DNA of 25,647 nucleotides, taken from a virus. Position 1 is the first letter of the stretch. Every line of letters starts with the position of its first letter. The notes under the pieces were generated by a model that saw only the letters and a program-made list of their open reading frames with translations, made no database searches and was not told the origin of the DNA. Positions 7,321 through 14,246 of the stretch are shown here, one piece after another. Location: IMG/VR virus record IMGVR_UViG_3300046321_000520, positions 1-25,647 of that record; one strand, given 5' to 3'. A program made the translations under genes and the position numbers.

Positions 7321-7728
7321 ATGATAGTAGACATTTCAAAGAATTTATTACATAGTATTCCAAGGAAACTATATAACATTGTATTGGCAAGTCACTTAGC
7401 ATGTGATACGCCAGAAGATGAAGACCCTCCAGAAACAGAAGAACTGAATCAAGTTTTATCTTCAGGGGAAACTGAGAACGGTTCATGGCATTTAGAACTT
7501 GATTCTGGGTGGATTGCTTTTGAGGTTTCAGCGCCTCCATATGGAGAAGGTGAGCCCATTTCCGTGACCCTAGAATGGGACGGCGAGCTAGTCGTTAAGG
7601 GGGATACTAATACCTTAGAATTCGCAGTTCACTATATTACCAGTTCTTCCCCGTTACTACTAGATGCAGTGAACAACTTACAATTTTTCACTGACTGCGA
7701 AGCTTCGATTTATTCAATGTTTAAATGA
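7321..7728 (+). CDS. Hypothetical protein
   Basis: A 135-residue acidic protein starting two bases after the ThyA stop (TAA AA ATG). I do not recognise the family. It has a short basic N-terminus (MIVDISKNLLHSIPRKLYNI), an acidic stretch around residues 30-42 (DTPEDEDPPETEE), and a C-terminal half whose alternating hydrophobic pattern (WHLELDSGWIAFEVSAPP, ISVTLEWDGELVV) suggests beta strands. No membrane segment or signal peptide. The tight spacing places it in the same transcription unit as thyA. Confidence 0.7.
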   Translation: MIVDISKNLLHSIPRKLYNIVLASHLACDTPEDEDPPETEELNQVLSSGETENGSWHLELDSGWIAFEVSAPPYGEGEPISVTLEWDGELVVKGDTNTLEFAVHYITSSSPLLLDAVNNLQFFTDCEASIYSMFK

Positions 7729-8057
7729 ATGAAATTTTTCGCCATCTACGGCCGAAAATAGGGACGTGCCCATTTGCTAAGAATGATCCCAAAGGAGGGG
7801 TTTCATTCTTAGCAATTCGGCGTGGACAGGTTGCAGATTACTGGGTGTATTTGTGCCCGTTAAATGTGACCTTCTCCCATAAAGCGGCCATTTTCAATCT
7901 AAGAAAAAGCAGAGCTGCTGGTGTTATGCCATGGGGAGAAGTAGTATTAGATGGCACTCCGCTAATTGAAAACCTTTGCACATCCGCAGTTTCCCAAAAG
8001 GACCTCCACAGCGAAATAGATGTACTAATTGACAAAATAATAAAAACGCATAAATGA
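7725..8057 (+). CDS. Hypothetical protein
   Basis: A 110-residue protein whose ATG overlaps the preceding stop as ATGA (7725-7728), so translation is probably coupled. Not recognised. The N-terminus is basic with RPKIGTCPFAKNDPKGG; the middle is rich in aromatic and hydrophobic residues (DYWVYLCPLNVTFSHKAA); the end is a Lys-rich helix. It in turn overlaps the next gene by ATGA, so it belongs to the thyA-to-macro-domain operon. Confidence 0.7.
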   Translation: MNEIFRHLRPKIGTCPFAKNDPKGGVSFLAIRRGQVADYWVYLCPLNVTFSHKAAIFNLRKSRAAGVMPWGEVVLDGTPLIENLCTSAVSQKDLHSEIDVLIDKIIKTHK

Positions 8058-8548
8058 AACAAATACAATTTGGGAATTTATTAGACACATCCTTACCAGT
8101 CTATAAAGATAACGATTACAACATTATCGTCCACGGGTGCAATGCTCAAGGAGTAATGGGAAGTGGCGTCGCTCTTGGAGTAAAACAGAAATGGCCTGGA
8201 GCTTTTGAAGAATACCATGCATTCGTTCGCAATTTTACTGGCTCGCAATCAGAACTATTAGGTAAGGTAATTCCTTATGCTATTGAGGAAGAAAATCTAC
8301 TAATAGCAAATGCTATTACACAGGTAAATTTCGGTAAGGACGGGAAGAGGTACGTGAGCTACAGCGCAGTAAATACCTCATTCAATTCTATTGCACAAAT
8401 TGCAAGCGGATTTAGGTCGGTTGCTGTCCACTATCCCCTAATTGGGGCTGGGTTAGGAGGCGGGGATTGGGCCATCATTTCTGACATCATTGATGTGAAC
8501 ATGAATAGGTACCCACACTTAAGTCATTATCTCTGGATCCTAGAATAA
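8054..8548 (+). CDS. Macro-domain protein (ADP-ribose binding or removal)
   Basis: A 164-residue single macro domain. The first strand gives YNIIVHGCNAQGVMGSGVAL: Asn30 is the usual substrate-binding Asn and GVMGSGVA (33-40) the ADP-ribose loop. The second loop is PLIGAGLGGGDW (131-139 core), typical of the family. Such proteins bind ADP-ribose or hydrolyse it from proteins or DNA; some resemble the DarG antitoxin that removes ADP-ribose from thymidine in DNA. Here it could counter a host ADP-ribosylation defence or process Appr-1''-p; neither can be decided from sequence. It starts on ATGA overlapping the previous gene and is followed by a strong terminator. Confidence 0.85.
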   Translation: MKQIQFGNLLDTSLPVYKDNDYNIIVHGCNAQGVMGSGVALGVKQKWPGAFEEYHAFVRNFTGSQSELLGKVIPYAIEEENLLIANAITQVNFGKDGKRYVSYSAVNTSFNSIAQIASGFRSVAVHYPLIGAGLGGGDWAIISDIIDVNMNRYPHLSHYLWILE

Positions 8549-8551
8549 AAG

Positions 8552-8577
8552 AATGCCCCTATTTTAAGGGGCATTTT
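8552..8577 (+). terminator. Rho-independent terminator after the macro-domain gene
   Basis: AATGCCCCT (8552-8560) pairs perfectly with AGGGGCATT (8567-8575) around a six-nt loop and runs into TTTT, immediately downstream of the 8548 stop. It closes the dnaJ-thyA-macro operon. Confidence 0.85.
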
Positions 8578-8619
8578 AGCATTTAAAATAATAAGCGCTA
8601 GTAAAGCGCATTCTCGTCA

Positions 8620-9690
8620 ATGTCTAACAGCCTATCAAAAACAGAAAAACAAAGAATCGGCCGCTTATGTTCAGAACTTGTTAGCTTCATTTCCGCTAAC
8701 ATCCCTGTTAAGCAAATTAATGAAACTTCCGCGCATTTAAAAATGCAGCAAACGGGGTTTTACCCAATACGGATTGCGCCAACTTCAAACTGCGATTTAT
8801 TATCAACGACCAGGGATCTAATTCAATCAGACCTTGCTGCTACATCTGGCATAAAGTTTTGCTCAGTTTGTGCAAAGATGCATTCTTCAAAATTTTCGTC
8901 AGTTCTTCTGGAATATTGCGGCGCCAACTTTGGCTTGGTTATTGCTGCAGGAGCAAATAAAGGCGAATCATTTGAGTTAGAACTGTTTAACAGCATGAAT
9001 GCCTGTCTAAAAGGGGAACATAATTTACTTGGCGAGAGTGCTTTTAAGGCACTGCAGAAAGCAGATTCGACAATACTGTTGCCATCAATTGTTTCTATAG
9101 ATAGAAGAACAGGTTCAACGAGAAGAAGTTCAAAGCTGAGTAGCGCTGAAATTATTGCCGACATAGTTATTAGCATGCAGAACGACAAAAAGTACATTTC
9201 TGTTAAAGATGAAAATGGGTATACTGTTGCAAATTTTGGGATCAGTAAAGCCTTCAATGAAGATCTTTCAGTGAATACTGATTCAGCTGAATGGATTGAA
9301 TGGATTGCCCCGTTTATGGTCGAACCAGAATTAGTCACGAACGGCCTACGTGAATACAAGCATAGAATCCCAACTGAAGATCGAGATGAACATCTTATAG
9401 ATGTAAGAACTTCTGAAGCATGTCAACTTGCAATTCGAAAATTGTTTGGTTCAGATTACATCTACTTAAGAAAAACTCGAACCGGATTTGATTCTGTTAT
9501 TATTGATGAACGCTTTCTATCATCGCTGCTAGAAGACATGGTGATAAAAAGTGTTACTTATCCATCAATTAGAAGAAAACAGATAAATATAAAGTGTGAA
9601 TCGGAAAAATGCCTGATTAAATTAGAAATACGAAATCCTTCAGGGCAAATTAAACCAAAAGATTTAAAAATGAAAATGTTCAAAAAATGA
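8620..9690 (+). CDS. Unknown phage protein, possibly PD-(D/E)XK nuclease-like
   Basis: A 356-residue protein, no signal peptide or membrane helix. A CSVCAKMH (Cys81, Cys84) plus CG100 cluster could bind metal. Around residues 117-210 the order GESFELELFNSM, SSAEIIADIVISMQND, KKYISVKDENG and VANFGISKAF resembles the Glu ... Asp-x-Val ... Ser-Val-Lys core of PD-(D/E)XK nuclease folds (candidate Asp181 and Lys196), as in restriction-like proteins found in phages. The match is by eye only. The C-terminus is basic and ends KMKMFKK. Start at ATG 8620 follows the terminator by 43 nt; no clear Shine-Dalgarno. A small GCGCT/AGCGC inverted repeat sits just upstream (8595-8610). Confidence 0.6.
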   Translation: MSNSLSKTEKQRIGRLCSELVSFISANIPVKQINETSAHLKMQQTGFYPIRIAPTSNCDLLSTTRDLIQSDLAATSGIKFCSVCAKMHSSKFSSVLLEYCGANFGLVIAAGANKGESFELELFNSMNACLKGEHNLLGESAFKALQKADSTILLPSIVSIDRRTGSTRRSSKLSSAEIIADIVISMQNDKKYISVKDENGYTVANFGISKAFNEDLSVNTDSAEWIEWIAPFMVEPELVTNGLREYKHRIPTEDRDEHLIDVRTSEACQLAIRKLFGSDYIYLRKTRTGFDSVIIDERFLSSLLEDMVIKSVTYPSIRRKQINIKCESEKCLIKLEIRNPSGQIKPKDLKMKMFKK

Positions 9691-9829
9691 ATTTGCAGAC
9701 TTTTAAGTTTAACACGTTTTTGCCCGTTAAAATAATGGAATGACCATTCTGCATTTTCAAACATGCCAAAATAAGACTTGCCCTGACAATAATGGATAAT
9801 TTTGCCCCAAATCAACAAACATAACAGAA

Positions 9830-10015
9830 ATGAAACACCCGTATCGACCTGACGCAAATTTTGAACAAGACTATGATGCCCAAGAAAAGCGTAGGAAGCC
9901 TAAAAAGAAAAAACGCGAAATCACTGAAGATAAACTGGAACAGCGTTCAAGCCGCGTCAATTTTAAAAATTATCTCCGTGACATTAAAGAACATGACCTA
10001 GACGAGGATTATTAA
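9830..10015 (+). CDS. Small charged protein
   Basis: A 61-residue, very hydrophilic protein with a Lys/Arg core (EKRRKPKKKKREITEDK) and an acidic end (EHDLDEDY). Not recognised; composition fits a nucleic-acid-binding or disordered phage protein. It is one base from the next start and probably in the same operon. The preceding 139 nt (9691-9829) hold no gene. Confidence 0.6.
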   Translation: MKHPYRPDANFEQDYDAQEKRRKPKKKKREITEDKLEQRSSRVNFKNYLRDIKEHDLDEDY

Positions 10016-10016
10016 C

Positions 10017-10499
10017 ATGCTAGTGGTACCAATCCAAAAAGACATTATCCTAACTAAGGATAAACAAAAGCTTAAAGTAGTCGAGTACACTAACTATAAA
10101 AGTGGTGGACCTGCAGTTTATGCTCGCTCCCCAAATTCTAAAGACTTGATCCTTGTATACTTCTTTGACATTGACGAAATCAATGGAGTCAAAGTAGAAT
10201 ATTCTACCTCGAGCAAAGTATTCAACGCTTTGGGTAAAATAGATCGGGCGCAGCATTTACCGCAACCAGATGATAAAGTTTCAGTAAAGACTTCAGAAGA
10301 CCGCACCGGTTACCTAGATGTTCATGGGCTAAAGCTGAAGTCAAAAATGCTGGGGGTGAATAAAGGCTTGTTCTTTAAGGATGAAAATGGCAAGTTTCAT
10401 CGCCTTTCGCATATAGCCGACATAGATGTTTCTATCGGCGGAAATTCATTTGAGAAGTCCGCATTTAGGGAAATTTACAAAGATTATCTAGGGGTTTAA
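10017..10499 (+). CDS. Hypothetical protein
   Basis: A 160-residue protein with GAGGA nine nt before the ATG. The sequence alternates short beta-type segments (LVVPIQKDIILT, LILVYFFDIDEINGV, YLDVHGLKLKSKML) with charged turns and ends in a helix (SAFREIYKDYLGV). No recognised motif, membrane helix or signal peptide. It follows the small charged protein by one base. Confidence 0.7.
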   Translation: MLVVPIQKDIILTKDKQKLKVVEYTNYKSGGPAVYARSPNSKDLILVYFFDIDEINGVKVEYSTSSKVFNALGKIDRAQHLPQPDDKVSVKTSEDRTGYLDVHGLKLKSKMLGVNKGLFFKDENGKFHRLSHIADIDVSIGGNSFEKSAFREIYKDYLGV

Positions 10500-10520
10500 A
10501 TTAAAATTTAACCTGGTCCA

Positions 10521-10572
10521 AACAAAATTGTCGCCTTTCTAAAAAAGCGATTTCTGAAGTTTCAATTTTGTT
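10521..10572. other. Structured intergenic region (nested inverted repeats)
   Basis: AACAAAATTG (10521-10530) and CAATTTTGTT (10563-10572) form a perfect 10-bp inverted repeat. Inside it TCGCCTTT (10531-10538) pairs with AAAAGCGA (10543-10550) apart from one mismatch. The 140-nt region 10500-10639 has no gene; the structure could be a terminator-like element or a leader structure of the membrane-protein mRNA. Confidence 0.5.
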
Positions 10573-10639
10573 CAACAATAATTGTACTTTTTTCTCCAAG
10601 TAGAATAGAATTTAAACATTCTATCTAAAGGAGCTTAAA

Positions 10640-11029
10640 ATGTTTGTATTTTTCATGGTTTTGATTGCATTTCCACTTATCTTTATGGCAAGCGCTGGCC
10701 TTGAAAAGACTTTAAATTTCTTCATCAGGTTCGTCGCAGTTTTACTAATTATGAGTGTCTGTACTGCAGTAGGTCTGCTGTTTGACTTCATGTTCGGGAC
10801 AGATTTTAGAAACTACAAAGCTCCAACTTTGTATGCTGATGCTTACGCCAACAACTTGAATAATATGGGCGAAGCCCTACTAATTCCATTCCTTGTAGTA
10901 ATAGATCTAATAAAGTTAGCAGTGCACTTCACCTTTGTGAAAGCTTCATGGATTACTTGGGTGTTCCAATTTTGGGGCGTGCTGATCGTTTTAAACTTTT
11001 TCGGCATTGCTCCAAATGATGCCGATTAA
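10640..11029 (+). CDS. Small inner-membrane protein
   Basis: A 129-residue, strongly hydrophobic protein with AGGAG seven nt before the ATG. Probable membrane segments are at about residues 2-18, 28-50, 78-95 and 104-122, with a polar loop (GTDFRNYKAPTLYADAYANNLNN) between the second and third. Function is not recognised. It could be a superinfection-exclusion or membrane-remodelling protein, but nothing in sequence shows this. Its stop codon overlaps the stop of the antisense gene. Confidence 0.75.
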   Translation: MFVFFMVLIAFPLIFMASAGLEKTLNFFIRFVAVLLIMSVCTAVGLLFDFMFGTDFRNYKAPTLYADAYANNLNNMGEALLIPFLVVIDLIKLAVHFTFVKASWITWVFQFWGVLIVLNFFGIAPNDAD

Positions 11030-11214
11030 GAATGCTGATCAGTTCTGAGTTGGATTAGGTTTGATAATTCATCTACGAGCGCTAAGTAATGTTTACTTAG
11101 TTGCGGGTTTGATTTATGAATGTCATAATAAATCGTCGTGAGATATGACCTGACTTCATACAATTTGGCTGGCTCTAATGAAGACCAGGTTGAACGAGGC
11201 GGATGGGAAGTCAT
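11026..11214 (-). CDS. Small antisense protein
   Basis: A 62-residue protein on the minus strand, start ATG at 11214-11212. A strong Shine-Dalgarno, TAGGAG followed by TAAAA, precedes this ATG, and no plus-strand gene occupies 11030-11271, so I take it as real. Sequence MTSHPPRSTWSSLEPAKLYE then helical segments with Leu/Tyr heptad-like spacing (LYEVRSYLTTIYYDIHK, HYLALVDELSNLIQL). Function unknown; a small regulatory or inhibitor protein is possible. It is the only minus-strand gene between 886 and the right edge. Confidence 0.65.
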   Translation of the reverse strand: MTSHPPRSTWSSLEPAKLYEVRSYLTTIYYDIHKSNPQLSKHYLALVDELSNLIQLRTDQHS

Positions 11215-11231
11215 TTTTACTCCTATAGTGT

Positions 11232-11239
11232 TATAAATA
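11232..11239 (+). promoter_or_regulatory. T4-type late promoter box (TATAAATA)
   Basis: Exact TATAAATA, 33 nt before the start at 11272, with AAGGAG between. It overlaps the 5' leader of the divergent minus-strand gene. Confidence 0.8.
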
Positions 11240-11271
11240 CTTGATGAAATTATTTATCCCAAGGAGAACTC

Positions 11272-11649
11272 ATGCGTTTGAATGAATTAAAACCCAAAGT
11301 CGGCAATTCCCTAATTGAAGGTGTAATTCCCCCATACATTTATATGCCATTGCAGCAAATCGTTACCGACGGAAAGGTAACCGATAATGTTCAAATTTTT
11401 ACTCTTGCGGGCGCGCTATCAATGTTTAAAGGCGGTGGGCCAAGCCGTTGGCCCAGAGAAGCTATTCCGTCAGGCATGTATACTAGTTCTGATGCTATTG
11501 AAGCGGTCAAGTCCCTAGAGGACGAAGAACACGTAAGGCTCGCGCAAATGGTCTTGAATAAAATGTTTGATCTAGAAGATGCTGAAAATCAGCCACAATC
11601 AGTTTCTACACTTGCGTGGATTAGAAGCGTATTAGCTCGTCAGTCCTAA
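11272..11649 (+). CDS. Hypothetical late protein
   Basis: A 125-residue soluble protein, start supported by AAGGAG with seven-nt spacing and by the late promoter box. It begins MRLNELKPKVGNSLIEGVIPP; the middle is Gly/Pro-rich (MFKGGGPSRWPREAIPSGM); the rest is helical and acidic. I do not recognise the family. Late transcription suggests a virion or assembly role, but that is inference. Confidence 0.7.
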   Translation: MRLNELKPKVGNSLIEGVIPPYIYMPLQQIVTDGKVTDNVQIFTLAGALSMFKGGGPSRWPREAIPSGMYTSSDAIEAVKSLEDEEHVRLAQMVLNKMFDLEDAENQPQSVSTLAWIRSVLARQS

Positions 11650-11740
11650 TAAATAGAACTGAGAGGAGAACCAATCTAAGAGTTGTCGAATTTCTGTTGA
11701 CGGTTAGGGCATTTAAACATTTTAAAAGGCTAAAATACCA

Positions 11741-12490
11741 ATGACATTTAAACGCGGTTCCAGAGCAAGAAACCATTCTGCTGAAAATGACTATGACGTC
11801 TCGCCACCAAAAAGGCAAAAGCAGAAATATCCTCAACCTATTAAACAGGAAATTCGTTTCTCTTCCGAGTTTGCGCCTAGGACACCAGGGCAAGAATATT
11901 ATCTAGACCTCTTAACTGAGTGCGATATTACTTTTTGTTCTGGGCCAGCAGGATGCGGTAAAACATCTATCGCCACTCGCTATGCACTTGAGATGCTAGC
12001 ATCAAATAAAGTTAAAAAGATTATTGTTACCAAGCCAATTTTGGAAGCAGGTTCAGAAGAACTTGGCTTTCTACCTGGTGAAGTTGCTGATAAAATTTTG
12101 CCTCACTTTCAGTCCGTCTTAGACTGCGTAGAAGAGCACGTTGGCCCAGCGGTCACAAAGAAATTGCTCGATGATGGCAAAATCGAGTTTTTGCCGACTG
12201 CGTACTGTCGAGGTAGGAATTTACGGGACTGCTTTATTTTAATCGATGAGGCTCAGAACCTAACTCGAAAAGGTATCAAATTGCTATTGACCCGACTTGC
12301 GGAAAATTCAATCATGTCCCTAAACGGGGACACAGATCAAATTGACTTGCCAAGAGAATCAGACAGCGGATTGAATTGGGCGATTTCATCACTCCGCGGG
12401 AAAAGTTCTTCCATTGGTGTAGTGGAACTGTCCATGAGAGATATTCAGCGCCATCCATTGATTGAGACAATTTTAAACAACCTACGTTAA
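11741..12490 (+). CDS. phoH: PhoH-like ATPase
   Basis: A 249-residue protein with a basic, disordered N-terminus (residues 1-40) and a RecA/helicase-like PhoH ATPase domain. Walker A is GPAGCGKTS (68-76); IIVTKPILEAGSEELGFLPG follows and is diagnostic of PhoH; Walker B is ILIDEAQN (166-173); NGDTDQIDLP and a final Arg-containing SMRDIQRHPL complete the domain. PhoH genes are widespread in T4-like and marine phages; proposed roles include RNA processing and phosphate stress, without a settled function. The ribosome site is weak (AAAAGG 15 nt upstream). Confidence 0.9.
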   Translation: MTFKRGSRARNHSAENDYDVSPPKRQKQKYPQPIKQEIRFSSEFAPRTPGQEYYLDLLTECDITFCSGPAGCGKTSIATRYALEMLASNKVKKIIVTKPILEAGSEELGFLPGEVADKILPHFQSVLDCVEEHVGPAVTKKLLDDGKIEFLPTAYCRGRNLRDCFILIDEAQNLTRKGIKLLLTRLAENSIMSLNGDTDQIDLPRESDSGLNWAISSLRGKSSSIGVVELSMRDIQRHPLIETILNNLR

Positions 12491-12563
12491 CCATTGAAAG
12501 GAGATTGCCAGATTAAAAAAGCATTTCTAACCCTTAAAGGACTTTTCGATTAACCACTTGGAC

Positions 12564-12600
12564 CAGGCCGTTGCTCAAAAGGAGGACAACGGCCTGTGTT
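12564..12600 (+). terminator. Terminator hairpin after phoH
   Basis: CAGGCCGTTG (12564-12573) pairs perfectly with CAACGGCCTG (12587-12596), a 10-bp GC-rich stem with a 13-nt loop, followed by TGTTGTTTT. It separates phoH from the late promoter of the tail gene. The loop contains AAAAGGAGGA, a strong but apparently unused Shine-Dalgarno sequence. Confidence 0.75.
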
Positions 12601-12615
12601 GTTTTCGGGCTTCAA

Positions 12616-12623
12616 TATAAATA
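12616..12623 (+). promoter_or_regulatory. T4-type late promoter box (TATAAATA)
   Basis: Exact TATAAATA, 76 nt before the tail-protein start and just after the terminator hairpin. No other promoter-like box was noticed before the right edge, so this is the best candidate for driving both the tail gene and the downstream cassette late in infection. Confidence 0.8.
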
Positions 12624-12698
12624 CTATCATGCAAACGCAGCGTGGTGTACCGGTCTATCCTAGCTGTACAATTTTTGTGAGCCGGCGCAGGAGAAAAA

Positions 12699-14246
12699 AT
12701 GACATACAATCTTGATTGGGAAAGTGCCGGAACTGAAGGCATTCCTGGAAAATCTTCTATCATTGTCCCGGAGAGGACAACTGATGCAACTTCAACTTCT
12801 TTAAAGCTTACTGGCAAAGGCACCGCTAGTTATGGTAAAATTCAACAAGAGAATTTTATTAAGCTGCTTGAAAATTTCGCATCTAATACTGCGCCATCAA
12901 ACCCAACAATTGGTCAGCTTTGGTTCAGCCCTGTGGACAAAGCGCTGTATCTTTGTGTTGAAACCGCCACAGTTACCGCAGAAACAAATGTTTACTTTAC
13001 CAGTGGAGCAATAGGTTGGGTTCGAGCTTGGCAGTCTTCTGCTCTAGGCACAATTGTTTCTGATCTCCAGCAAGAGATTGCAGATTCTGCAGCAATCTTG
13101 CAACAAGCAATTGTAGACGCAGTTGCCCCCAAAGCCGATGTCAATTCTCCAGCACTCACTGGGATCCCTACGTCTCCCACACCGATTGCTACTACTGAAA
13201 CGACTCAGGTTGCAACTACTGCTTTCGTCCATAGCGTCGTTAACGGCGTTCAGATACAAGATTTGACAGCGCATAGTGGACCGACGCTTTATATAGGCCC
13301 TGAAGCCGCAGTTGACCCAATTTTCATATTTAATGGCGTTTTAACTTCTGATGTGACGCTGATATTCCCCAACACGTATAAAAAAGTTTGGACGGTTATC
13401 AATCGTACTACTGGCGGAAGTTTCAGAATGTTTTTAAAGGTGCTAATGCCAGATGGCGTTAATGCAAGTTTGACGCAGGTTGAGGTACTAAGAGATAAAG
13501 CACAGCAAGTTTTTACTTCTTGGGGAGAAATTGGTTCTGCTGTTACACATGTGCCAGGAACTTCAGAAAACGTGATCGGCGTTGTTGCTATCGCTAATGG
13601 CGGGACTGGTGCAACAGATGCAGCAACTGCGCGGGTGAATTTGGGAGTGAATGCAGATACGGTCAACTTAACTGGCGATCAGACGATAGACGGCAATAAA
13701 ACGTTTAATGGAGTAATTAAGCAAGTTGGTAATAGTGAAGCGAGAGTGCTGGTTGAAAAAACTGGAACAAATGCATCTCAAGCGTATTTGTATAATAGCG
13801 ACAATGAAATCGGGATTTATGATAATACCCACGGTAAGGTAATATCCAAAAGCAAAAACGCGCAAATTAGCACGATCATACTTGGTGCACCAGTTGAAAC
13901 TGTGTCATTATTGGGCGCACCAACTGCCCCTACGCCAAACATTGCTTCGAATGATACGACTATTGCAACTACGGCATTTGTGAAAAATGCTATAAATGCT
14001 ATAAACCACCAAGCAAACAGTTCGCCCCCCTCAAATCCTCAAGCAGGTCAAACCTGGTACGACAGTAGCACTTCATTATCGCCACAGGGAAGATTAATGC
14101 TTTACACTGTGGCTAACGTGTGGGTCCAGGTTTGGCCGTATGTTGCGGCACCAACACCTACACCAACACCAACACCTACACCAACTCCTACACCAACTCC
14201 TACACCAACTCCTACACCAACTTGGGACGGCACTGGTAAATTTTAA
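12699..14246 (+). CDS. Tail fibre/baseplate-type structural protein with a Pro-Thr C-terminal repeat
   Basis: A 515-residue protein with AGGAG before the ATG. The first ~110 residues (YNLDWESAGTEGIPGKSS, SLKLTGKG, QQENFIKLLENFAS, NPTIGQLWF) are a module seen at the N-terminus of structural proteins of many T4-like, notably marine, phages. Two copies of a tail-fibre motif follow: IPTSPTP...QVATTAFV near 150-170 and APTAPTP...IATTAFV near 410-430, the latter next to a second SNPQAGQTWYD element resembling the N-terminal one. IANGGTGATDAATARVNLGV (about 300-320) is also a typical fibre segment. Residues 485-508 are twelve Pro-Thr dipeptides, then WDGTGKF. The protein probably forms part of the host-recognition apparatus. 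Its TAA overlaps the ATG of the next gene. Confidence 0.8.
   Translation: MTYNLDWESAGTEGIPGKSSIIVPERTTDATSTSLKLTGKGTASYGKIQQENFIKLLENFASNTAPSNPTIGQLWFSPVDKALYLCVETATVTAETNVYFTSGAIGWVRAWQSSALGTIVSDLQQEIADSAAILQQAIVDAVAPKADVNSPALTGIPTSPTPIATTETTQVATTAFVHSVVNGVQIQDLTAHSGPTLYIGPEAAVDPIFIFNGVLTSDVTLIFPNTYKKVWTVINRTTGGSFRMFLKVLMPDGVNASLTQVEVLRDKAQQVFTSWGEIGSAVTHVPGTSENVIGVVAIANGGTGATDAATARVNLGVNADTVNLTGDQTIDGNKTFNGVIKQVGNSEARVLVEKTGTNASQAYLYNSDNEIGIYDNTHGKVISKSKNAQISTIILGAPVETVSLLGAPTAPTPNIASNDTTIATTAFVKNAINAINHQANSSPPSNPQAGQTWYDSSTSLSPQGRLMLYTVANVWVQVWPYVAAPTPTPTPTPTPTPTPTPTPTPTPTWDGTGKF
14151..14222 (+). repeat. Low-complexity CCA-ACx repeat encoding (Pro-Thr)12
   Basis: Twenty-four codons alternate Pro (CCA/CCT) and Thr (ACA/ACT). 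A 12-bp subunit, ACACCAACTCCT, recurs exactly in the right half. Such repeats change length easily by slippage; in a virion protein they usually form an extended linker. Confidence 0.85.

Noticed and set aside
12512-12553. A 13-codon peptide from an ATT start after AAAGGAGA
   Set aside because: ATT starts are rare and the peptide is too short to judge; kept only as part of the unused ribosome-site finding.
14151-14222. The CCA-ACx repeat as a CRISPR-like or regulatory DNA repeat
   Set aside because: It stays in frame as Pro-Thr codons at the end of a structural gene and has no spacers.
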